Shown piece after piece: positions 25,992 to 32,386 of a DNA stretch of 41,872 bases. The notes under the pieces are model-generated. The model was not told the DNA's origin and ran no database searches. It saw nothing but the letters and a program-made list of their open reading frames with translations. The stretch comes from Candidatus Polarisedimenticola svalbardensis (lineage in GTDB: Bacteria > Acidobacteriota > Polarisedimenticolia > Polarisedimenticolales > Polarisedimenticolaceae): NCBI GenBank assembly GCA_014764515.1, contig JACXWD010000012.1, positions 1 to 41,872 of the forward strand, given 5' to 3'. How positions within the stretch are numbered: the first letter of the stretch is position 1; each line of letters starts with the position of its first letter. A program made the translations under genes and the position numbers.

Positions 25992-26276
25992 ATGCTTGAA
26001 GAAAAAGATGGATGGTTTGTAGTCAACGTGAAGGACGGGCACTGCCCCGCCGGTGTCAGCCACGTGTTCGTCGGGGCAGGCGACGGCCCGTGCGCCATCC
26101 TGATGATCGGCCACCATCCGGAAAAGCACGACCTGTTCTACCCGGAAAGCGAACTGGCCCGGAAGTACGGCGCCGAATCTCCCGAGTCCACACCGGACCC
26201 CCGGGTAGCCTACGCCGACGTGGAGCGACCGACGCCGATGGACCGGTCACCGGAGTGGCCGCTTAAAACTCCCTGA
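25992..26276 (+). CDS. Internally deleted cupin-like protein
   Basis: 94 residues from the ATG at 25992 with AAGGAAAAAAG upstream, 10 nt after the DUF2207 gene. The N-terminus (DGWFVVNVKDG) matches the first strands of a quercetin-dioxygenase-like cupin family. It is joined directly to the family's C-terminal part (HCPAGVSHVFVGAGDGPCAILMIGHHPE, LFYPESELARKYGAE). From memory of the family, about 80-100 residues with the metal-binding histidine motif and most of the barrel are missing. The frame is maintained, so a small product may be made, but a working cupin site is unlikely. The stop lies 6 nt from the end of the convergent CoA-binding gene. Confidence 0.65.
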   Translation: MLEEKDGWFVVNVKDGHCPAGVSHVFVGAGDGPCAILMIGHHPEKHDLFYPESELARKYGAESPESTPDPRVAYADVERPTPMDRSPEWPLKTP

Positions 26277-26281
26277 GGTTC

Positions 26282-26719
26282 TCAGTACCTGCCGGCGACC
26301 TTCATGATCCACTTGTGGATCGAGTGGTAGGTAAATCCACGGGTGAGGTACATGACGGCGCAGCTGCCGGAACGGACGTTCAGCCCGTTTTCCTTAGCCA
26401 GTTCCAGGGCTTCCGGAGTATCCCGCTGCATATGGATCCAGACGTCGCGGATGCCGGCTTTGGCCGCCCGGGCGACCCATTCCCGGGTTTCTTCCTTCGG
26501 GACTTCCAGCACCACCGCGTCCACCTTCTCCGGCAGGCAGGCAAGATCGGCGAACGCCCGGTCCCCTTCGATCTGTTTCACCGAAGGGTCCACCGGATAG
26601 ACCGTCTTGCCCAGCTTCTTGAGACCCTGGTAGGTCAGCACCGGAAAGTTTTTCCGGACCTCGTGGCCGATGACGGCGAAAGATCTGTTGTCCCAGAAGG
26701 TTTCATAGTTGGAAGCCAT
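26282..26719 (-). CDS. CoA-binding (YccU-type Rossmann) protein
   Basis: 145 residues from the ATG at 26719, preceded by GGAGGGAGG. It has the small CoA-binding Rossmann fold: RSFAVIGHEVRKNFPVLTYQGLKKLGKTVYPVDP, then VDAVVLEVPKEETREWVARAAKAGIRDVWIHM, and GLNVRSGSCAVMYL near the end, with the family's conserved Cys. These proteins bind CoA; their role is not settled. It follows ogt by 20 nt and is probably co-transcribed with it. Confidence 0.88.
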   Translation of the reverse strand: MASNYETFWDNRSFAVIGHEVRKNFPVLTYQGLKKLGKTVYPVDPSVKQIEGDRAFADLACLPEKVDAVVLEVPKEETREWVARAAKAGIRDVWIHMQRDTPEALELAKENGLNVRSGSCAVMYLTRGFTYHSIHKWIMKVAGRY

Positions 26720-26739
26720 CGTTGCACCTCCCTCCGGAA

Positions 26740-27285
26740 TCAGAACAAGGTAGCACCGCCCTTTTTGCCGGGCTGCACGCCCTCAAGAGTAAGCAGGTGC
26801 ATTTTGTTCTTCAGGCCGCCGCCGAAACCGGTGAGAGAACCGTCGGAACCGATCACACGGTGGCACGGCACGATGATCGGGATAGGGTTGGCCCCGTTGG
26901 CGGCGCCGACGGCACGAACCGCGGCCGGACGGCCGATGGACCGGGCCAGTTCGCCGTAGGTCGTGGTCCGGCCGTACCGGATCTCCCGGAGGGCGTTCCA
27001 GACCTGCAGCTGGAATTCGGTGCCCTGTGGCGCCAGAGAAACCTGGAACTCCCGCAGCTCGCCTCGGAAGTAGCGCTGCAGTTCCCGTTCCCCACCGTCC
27101 AGGATCCGGGAGGCGGGACCGCCGTCCTCCCGGGGTTCCGGCTCGCCGTTGCCACCGCCCTCCAGGAACAGGACGTGGGTCAGCCCGGCGTCGGAGGCGG
27201 CCAGGGCCAGCCTGCCCACCGGGCTCGCGACGATCCGGACCCCATCGGAAAAGGCGATGCTGCGGTGAGTACTTTTCATGACCAT
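26740..27285 (-). CDS. ogt: Methylated-DNA--protein-cysteine methyltransferase
   Basis: 181 residues from the ATG at 27285; an ATG two codons in (27279) has slightly better spacing. It repairs O6-alkylguanine by transferring the alkyl group to its own Cys141 in the IIVPCHRVIG motif. Other signatures are the FQLQVWNALREIRYGRTTTYGELA helix-turn-helix, RAVGAANGANP, and GSLTGFGGGLKNKMHLLTLEG. The N-terminal part is a short ribonuclease-H-like domain, and there is no Ada AraC domain, so it is a simple Ogt/MGMT. It is followed by the CoA-binding gene and preceded by an mscS remnant. Confidence 0.95.
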   Translation of the reverse strand: MVMKSTHRSIAFSDGVRIVASPVGRLALAASDAGLTHVLFLEGGGNGEPEPREDGGPASRILDGGERELQRYFRGELREFQVSLAPQGTEFQLQVWNALREIRYGRTTTYGELARSIGRPAAVRAVGAANGANPIPIIVPCHRVIGSDGSLTGFGGGLKNKMHLLTLEGVQPGKKGGATLF

Positions 27286-27326
27286 TCCAGAACCATGGAA
27301 CCTACTATAACGGTTCCAGGATCCTG

Positions 27327-27500
27327 CTAGGCGTCATCCGCATTGTGGATCACGATCTGGTTGAACGGGATCTCGATACCGGCAGCCGCCAGTTCGTTGT
27401 AAATGGCGATCCGGACGTTGTGCTTCATGGCCGGGAAATCGTCCGGTTTGCACCACGGCCGGGCCAGAAGATCCAGGGAGGACACCCCAAAGTCACATAT
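27327..27500 (-). pseudogene. C-terminal remnant of an MscS-type mechanosensitive channel gene
   Basis: The last 57 or so codons encode DFGVSSLDLLARPWC, KPDDFPAMKHNVRIAIYNEL and AAAGIEIPFNQIVIHN, the final alpha/beta subdomain of MscS (compare the 'GIEIPFPQ' end of MscS). Upstream of about 27497 the homology stops where the divergent peptidase gene begins; the pore helix and transmembrane part are absent. The frame happens to stay open to an ATG at 27569, but that part reads antisense to the peptidase. A deletion or insertion event removed the rest. With mscL at the left edge, the cell keeps at least one channel. Confidence 0.75.
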
Positions 27501-27514
27501 CCGTTTACAATGGC

Positions 27515-28216
27515 GTGGTGAAATCTCCCCATGCACTCCTGGTCCTGATACTCCTCTGTCTGGCGGCATCCGGTTGCGCCGCCGCGCCGAAGCAGTTGGA
27601 GGAGTTCCCGGTGCGGCCCCGAAGGCTTACGGCCGGGCCAGCCGCGGAAATCCGTCATGCTGTTCAGCCAGGGGAAACGGTCTGGGCGATTTCGAGGGCG
27701 TACGGAGTGCCGGTGGACGAGATCGTCAACGTCAACAGCCTGACCGACGTCACCGATATCCCGATCGGCAGCGAACTGCTGATCCCCGGCGCCACCGAGT
27801 TGCGGGACATACCCGAGACCGACCTGTACGGCAAATACCGCCCCGGCCCGGTTCTCCACTGGCCGCTGGCCGGCCGGGAAATCCTCTCCAGGTTCGGCGA
27901 ACAACGCAAAACCCACGTTCATGCCGGACTGGACATCAACGGCGAACACGGAGAGCCGGTACTTTCAGCTGCAGACGGTACCGTGACCTACAGCTCGGGC
28001 ATGAGGGGTTACGGCAAGACGGTGGTCATCGATCACGGCGACGGCCTCAAGACCCTGTACGGGCACAACACGGCCTTGCTGGTGAAGGTCGGCGACAAGG
28101 TGACTCGAGGCCAGCCGATCGCAAAGGTCGGCCGTACCGGCAACGCCAGCACCGACCATGTGCATTTCGAGGTCCACCGTGACGGCGTTGCCGTGGACCC
28201 GCTGAAACACCTCTAG
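27515..28216 (+). CDS. LysM-M23 peptidase lipoprotein (NlpD-like)
   Basis: 233 residues from a GTG at 27515; the next codon is also GTG and no SD is seen. A lipobox (CLAASGC) gives a lipoprotein. A LysM domain (about 48-92, HAVQPGETVWAISRAYGVPVDEIVNVNSL) binds peptidoglycan. The M23 domain has the zinc ligands His136 and Asp140 in HAGLDI and the HVH at 215-217 (DHVHFEV), plus GHN. The set is complete, so it may be an active endopeptidase, unlike degenerate NlpD. It likely acts in septal or envelope remodelling. The 3' end overlaps the convergent Cys-rich gene by 4 nt. Confidence 0.92.
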   Translation: MVKSPHALLVLILLCLAASGCAAAPKQLEEFPVRPRRLTAGPAAEIRHAVQPGETVWAISRAYGVPVDEIVNVNSLTDVTDIPIGSELLIPGATELRDIPETDLYGKYRPGPVLHWPLAGREILSRFGEQRKTHVHAGLDINGEHGEPVLSAADGTVTYSSGMRGYGKTVVIDHGDGLKTLYGHNTALLVKVGDKVTRGQPIAKVGRTGNASTDHVHFEVHRDGVAVDPLKHL

Positions 28217-28617
28217 TCGAACCTGACCGCGCATTCGGCGTATTCGACGCAGGTTTCCTTCGCCAGGCAGACCTTCATCTCCTGCAGCTTGCTCAGAGTG
28301 TCGGGGTCGGTTTCGCCCATTTTCTCGATGCACACACCCAGGGCCTGCTCCCCGGTGACCTGGCTGATGAAAGCGTTGCAGAACTCCTGGACCTTTCCGT
28401 CCAGGCCTTCGCGCATCTGGGCTCGGAAATCGGCGGGTGATGCCTCGATCTGCTCCAGCATTTTCGCCTTCAGAACGGTGGTACAGGTCTCCATCACCGC
28501 AGGGCGGCAGGTTTCGTTCCGCTGGATAAAAGGCTTGCAGACCGTCGTATCGCCTTCAGTGGAAAAACCACAGGTGACGGCAAGAGCCAACACAAACAAC
28601 GCGATCGTCGGTTTCAT
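28213..28617 (-). CDS. Cys-rich exported protein of unknown function
   Basis: 134 residues from the ATG at 28617, with AAAGGAGA upstream. A signal peptide (MKPTIALFVLALAVTCGFS) precedes a mature helical domain with about eight cysteines (C27, C37, C45 and further ones in VQEFCNAF, GVCIEK, KVCLAKETCVEYAEC), consistent with several disulphides in the periplasm. A CRPAVMETC / CLAKETCVEYAEC arrangement suggests an alpha-helical disulphide scaffold. No family is recognised. Confidence 0.7.
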   Translation of the reverse strand: MKPTIALFVLALAVTCGFSTEGDTTVCKPFIQRNETCRPAVMETCTTVLKAKMLEQIEASPADFRAQMREGLDGKVQEFCNAFISQVTGEQALGVCIEKMGETDPDTLSKLQEMKVCLAKETCVEYAECAVRFD

Positions 28618-28687
28618 GAGGAGGTCTCCTTTGGATCATCGAGAACATAGCCCAGGAATCCCCGAGAATCCAGCAGGTAGGCGACCG

Positions 28688-29908
28688 TTACGAAGCCCTG
28701 CGGCGATGGGGACGGCTGGAACGGCTCGGGCTCCGGCTCGGCCGGCCGGACTGCCTTACCGGAATGTCCATACCTTCCACCTTGCGCCTCGGGATCGCTG
28801 AACCGATCCTGCGCTCGACCTCACGGACCATCTGGCCGTCTTCGGTGGTGACGAAGGTATAGGCCTTGCCATCCCGTTCGGAACGACCCGTGCGGCCGAT
28901 ACGGTGGGTGTAGGCATCGGAAGTGTTCGGCATGTCATAGTTCACAACGTGGGTGACCTGGTCCACATCGATACCCCGGGCGGCGATGTCGGTAGCCACC
29001 AGCACGTCGTATTCCCGCTTGCGGAAACCGTCCATGGCCCGCACCCTGGCGTTCTGTGACATGTTGCCCTGAAGCGCCACTGCCCGGTGCCCGGACTTGT
29101 CCAGCTTCTGGGCAAGCCTTTTGGCGCGATGCTTGGTGCGTGTGAACACGATGGCCGACCTGAAATCATCACCGGACAGCACATGCTCCAGCATGTCGTA
29201 TTTTCGGGTTTCGTCTACCGGGTACAGGGCGTGCTCGATAGTCTCCAGCTGCTGTGTGTGGTTCAGTTCCACCACGTGGGGATTCTCCAGCAGCCGGTCC
29301 GCCAGCCGGCGGATCTCCTTCGGCATGGTGGCCGAGAACAGCAGGTTCTGCCGCTTCTCCGGGAGGGCGGCCACAATGCGCCGGATGTCCGGCAGGAAGC
29401 CCATGTCGAACATGTGATCCGCCTCGTCCAGGACCAGGCTTTCTACCGAATCGAGACGCAAGGCGTTGCGGCCGAGGAGGTCCAGCAGCCGGCCGGGACA
29501 GGCTACGACGATCTCGGGACGGTTGCGCAGTTCGGTGGTCTGGGCGTTGATGGAAACGCCGCCGAATACGGTAGCAACCTTGATCCGGGTAAAACGGGCC
29601 AGGGAGCGGATCTCTTCGCCGATCTGGGTCGCCAGCTCCCGGGTGGGAGCTACGATCAGCACTCGCGGGTCATGGCCGCCTCGTCTGGAAAGAAGTCGTT
29701 CCAGAACCGGGAGTGCGAAGGCGGCGGTTTTCCCGGTGCCGGTCTGGGCCAGACCAAGGATATCCCGGCCTTCAAGGGCGGCAGGTATGGCCTGGTCCTG
29801 GATCGGTCGGGGCTCGGTGAAGCCGGCGGCGGCGATGCCGCGCTGGATCGAAGGGCCCAGATCGAAAGCGTTGAATCCGGTTCCGGATTCCTGTTTGGAG
29901 TCATGCAT
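28688..29908 (-). CDS. rhlE: DEAD-box RNA helicase, RhlE type
   Basis: 406 residues from the ATG at 29908. Every family motif is intact: Q motif (PIQDQAIP), I AQTGTGKT, Ia PTRELA, II DEAD, III SAT, IV IVFTRTKH, V ATDIAARGIDV, VI HRIGRTGR. A short basic Ser/Arg tail (SGRPSRSPSRSSRPHRRRAS) likely aids RNA binding. It remodels RNA, with roles in ribosome assembly and cold adaptation in this family. There is no SD; TATATAT directly precedes the ATG. A hairpin with arms GTCGG/CCGAC and CGGC/GCCG (29925-29950) lies in the leader, as is common for autoregulated helicase mRNAs (inference). Confidence 0.94.
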   Translation of the reverse strand: MHDSKQESGTGFNAFDLGPSIQRGIAAAGFTEPRPIQDQAIPAALEGRDILGLAQTGTGKTAAFALPVLERLLSRRGGHDPRVLIVAPTRELATQIGEEIRSLARFTRIKVATVFGGVSINAQTTELRNRPEIVVACPGRLLDLLGRNALRLDSVESLVLDEADHMFDMGFLPDIRRIVAALPEKRQNLLFSATMPKEIRRLADRLLENPHVVELNHTQQLETIEHALYPVDETRKYDMLEHVLSGDDFRSAIVFTRTKHRAKRLAQKLDKSGHRAVALQGNMSQNARVRAMDGFRKREYDVLVATDIAARGIDVDQVTHVVNYDMPNTSDAYTHRIGRTGRSERDGKAYTFVTTEDGQMVREVERRIGSAIPRRKVEGMDIPVRQSGRPSRSPSRSSRPHRRRAS

Positions 29909-30279
29909 ATATATAGATTGCCTCGTCGGCGGCTGTTGCCGCTTTCCGACCTACACAACAGTAATAGGAGGGGGTTTGTTTGCGAGCGACGCGATCCTTG
30001 GCAGGAATTCCTGTTGTGCGCCGCCGGGCCGAAGAGATCGGCCGTTCAGATTTGCCACAAGGAACATAACAGCCGACAGACGCCGACGCCATGGGCCGCC
30101 AGCTTCCGGCGCAGTCTGTGGAGCCTGATGGAAATTATTTTTGCTGAAAATGACCAAGAATAAGACGGCTACCTTCATATACAAAACTGTGCTTTATCCA
30201 ATTATAAGAAAGCGGGCATGTCGAGAATTGACGACTCTAAGTATCTGTCTACATTGTACTTTACGGGACATATATATAT
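29909..30279. other. AT-rich divergent intergenic region between rhlE and the Ig-domain protein gene
   Basis: 371 bp with no supported gene. It contains the leader hairpin of rhlE (29925-29950), a perfect 12-bp palindrome CAGGAATTCCTG (30002-30013), an 8-bp inverted pair CACAACAG/CTGTTGTG (29954-29961, 30011-30018), and a markedly AT-rich half (about 30120-30280). Both flanking genes begin directly after a TATATAT run, without an SD. Confidence 0.6.
30228..30255 (+). promoter_or_regulatory. Candidate promoter of the Ig-domain protein gene
   Basis: TTGACG (30228-30233), a 16-base spacer and TACATT (30250-30255) give a predicted start near 30262, about 18 nt before the ATG at 30280. The match to the sigma-70 consensus is moderate (5/6 and 4/6). 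Confidence 0.4.
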
Positions 30280-32043
30280 ATGCGATTTTACATAGTCATT
30301 ATTGCTGCCGTACTTGCCGGACTGCTGGCCTTGGCCGGCACCTCCTCTTCCGCCATGGCTGCGGAACAGATCTGGTATCTCCACGGCGAAGATCTGCCGC
30401 TGGCAACCATGTCCCCTGTCGCTCCGACGGCCCCGGCACTGACCAATAACGATCCCGGCCGCGATGATGCCCTCGGCCTGCTGGTCGCCAAGGGCGGCGC
30501 CGGCATGGCCGAGACCAACCCGGTCAAATACCAGCAATGGGTCACCGCACCTGGAACCGTCACCCTGGACCGGTCCGCCGGTCTGGTGTTCTGGGCTGCC
30601 ATGAAAAATTTTGCTACGCCCAGGCGAGGGATCGTGGAAGCCTACCTGATGGACTGTGAACCGTCCGGCGGAGGCTGCGTCGAGATAGCCCACGGGACCC
30701 GGGACATCCAGGACTGGTCCAACGGTCTGGGGTTCTGGAGCAAGCACTCCATCGACTTCGGTCTGGTTAGCCATACCATCGCAGCAGACCGTTCCCTGGC
30801 GGTCCGGATCGTGGTCGGCGCCAACTCGGACGACGACATGATGTTCGCATACGATACCGCTGGATTCCCCAGTCACCTCACCGGCAACGCACGGGGGGAT
30901 ATCGGGATCGACTGCGATTTCTCCGACTGGGGCAACGGCGAAGGAACGGAATTCATCCTGGCAGACCAGGGCGGCCCCGATGACTACCGCAGCCCGACCC
31001 GCCTGGACCTGACCCAGGTCGCCGTGGCAACCAACCTCGTGGACGCCCTGCAGTTCCTGATCGCCTTCGACGATATCCCGGTAGCCGGTGGCACCGCCGG
31101 CACCCTGTTCGACACCAATCTGGACGGCAACGTGAACTTTGCGCTGGTTGCCAGCGTCGATGACGCCGAGGTGGTGCTGGAGCTGTATGCCTGCGACGAC
31201 TCCATGACCGAGGGCTGCGGCTCAGCCGGCCTGTTGCGAACCTACGATGACACGAGCTACTGCGCCGGGACCGGTATGGGACCCTGGAACAACGATACGC
31301 TGATCGAGGCGGACATCCCGTTCGCCGACCTGGCGACCGGCGGAAGCCCGATGTTCATCACCTCCCTGATCTCCTACGCCGCAGCCAGTTTGCTGACATC
31401 CCCCAAGGACTCGGTGTTCGGCACAGGCGACGAGAATTACCAGGCTTCGATCTATTTCGACCCGCTCCAGGGGTTCGCACAGATCGTAGGTTCGGTCGGC
31501 ACCGGATTCACGGTCCGCCGTTCAGGTGACCCCGCAACGGTGCGTACGGCGGTTGACCACGCAACAACAACCATTTCGCCCTATGACGATCTTCCCGGCA
31601 CACTGGATGATGGCGAGATCTACTTCTACGTCGTGGATAAGACCGGTGGTATGCCGGTTCCCCTGTCCGCCGACTCCAACCGGTACGACAGCGCGATCCG
31701 GCTCGGTTTCGACGACGAGAACGGGCTGAGCGCGGCGGTGGACCCGCTGGCCTCACAGGCGGCCCTGGATCGGACCAGCGTCACCGCCGACGGCACCAGT
31801 TACGCCACGCTGACGATAACGCCCCGTGACTCCCACGGTGTGGCCATCGGCGCCGGATGCGACATCGAGTTCAGCTCCATAGCCCTCTCGCCGGGAGCCG
31901 CAGCGGCACCGCTGAAGGACAACCGGGACGGGGCCTACACGCTGCTCATCGCCGCCACCGGTCCAGGGACCGGCCAACTCGTGGTAACGGTGGAGGGCAT
32001 CACCCTGACCGACCGACCAACGGTCACCTTCACCAACCCGTAG
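30280..32043 (+). CDS. Secreted protein with a C-terminal bacterial Ig-like domain
   Basis: 587 residues. A signal peptide (FYIVIIAAVLAGLLALAGTSSSAMA) predicts export. The N-terminal 370 residues are beta-rich with Asp/Asn-rich loops (DTNLDGNVNFALVAS, DNDTLIE-like turns) and a few cysteines, of no family I recognise. A middle region (TISPYDDLPGTLDDGEIYFYVVDKTG) resembles a fibronectin-type or dockerin-like joint. The last 95 residues are an invasin-type Ig domain (DRTSVTADGTSYATLTITPRDSHGVAIG... LVVTVEGITLTDRPTVTFTNP). No enzyme motif is seen. It is the first of the extracellular-protein genes. Confidence 0.8.
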   Translation: MRFYIVIIAAVLAGLLALAGTSSSAMAAEQIWYLHGEDLPLATMSPVAPTAPALTNNDPGRDDALGLLVAKGGAGMAETNPVKYQQWVTAPGTVTLDRSAGLVFWAAMKNFATPRRGIVEAYLMDCEPSGGGCVEIAHGTRDIQDWSNGLGFWSKHSIDFGLVSHTIAADRSLAVRIVVGANSDDDMMFAYDTAGFPSHLTGNARGDIGIDCDFSDWGNGEGTEFILADQGGPDDYRSPTRLDLTQVAVATNLVDALQFLIAFDDIPVAGGTAGTLFDTNLDGNVNFALVASVDDAEVVLELYACDDSMTEGCGSAGLLRTYDDTSYCAGTGMGPWNNDTLIEADIPFADLATGGSPMFITSLISYAAASLLTSPKDSVFGTGDENYQASIYFDPLQGFAQIVGSVGTGFTVRRSGDPATVRTAVDHATTTISPYDDLPGTLDDGEIYFYVVDKTGGMPVPLSADSNRYDSAIRLGFDDENGLSAAVDPLASQAALDRTSVTADGTSYATLTITPRDSHGVAIGAGCDIEFSSIALSPGAAAAPLKDNRDGAYTLLIAATGPGTGQLVVTVEGITLTDRPTVTFTNP

Positions 32044-32386
32044 AGCCGATCCATACGAACTAGCGGGTTACCTGGAACGTCGTGGTAGCTCTCATTCCGC
32101 GCCTTCAGGGGAGCGAGACGGTAGTCCGCTCCGAAACCGGCGGTGTTCCGCTGAGCGATGGTCATACGGCCCTGGGGATCCAGGTACGGCAGGCGGAAGA
32201 TTCTGTCCCCTGGAGGAACGTTGATTTCGGAATGACCTCGAGAGAACCAACGATCGTTGACTCCTTATAACGAATTGGTAAACCGTTCCACGATACCGGA
32301 TTTTCCGTTTTTAAATAGCTCACGAATCCGCAGGGTTTCTCCTGGCACCGCTCCTGCAACTGTGCAGGCGGAGGCCCGGGAGAACC
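32044..32386. other. Intergenic region upstream of the metalloprotease gene
   Basis: 343 bp without a supported gene. It holds a palindrome AACGATCGTT (32249-32258) overlapping a TTGACT, a weak CGGA-TTT-TCCG hairpin with a T run (32297-32312), and, at its right end, the structured leader annotated separately. Nothing recognisable was found in 32044-32240. Confidence 0.5.
32334..32386 (+). promoter_or_regulatory. Structured RNA leader abutting the metalloprotease start codon
   Basis: The outer stem pairs 32334-32345 with 32376-32386 (GGTT-CTCC-GG against CC-GGAG-AACC, one bulged T, one G.T pair). The inner hairpin CCTGCA-ACTG-TGCAGG (32353-32368) sits on CCG/CGG (32348-32350 with 32369-32371). 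The fold ends exactly at ATG 32387 and encloses both SD candidates (GGAGG 32370-32374, GGGAG 32378-32382), so it could block ribosome entry until opened. The loop CAACTGT is reminiscent of cobalamin elements, but the remaining conserved boxes are absent. Confidence 0.5.

Noticed and set aside
27481-27520. Leaderless promoter for the M23 gene (TACAAT at 27506-27511)
   Set aside because: The -10 is reasonable and would fit a leaderless GTG, but there is no matching -35, so I did not list it.
32310-32386. Cobalamin riboswitch
   Set aside because: Only the CAACTGT-type hairpin fits; the GCCACTG box and other conserved parts are absent, and no B12-related gene follows.
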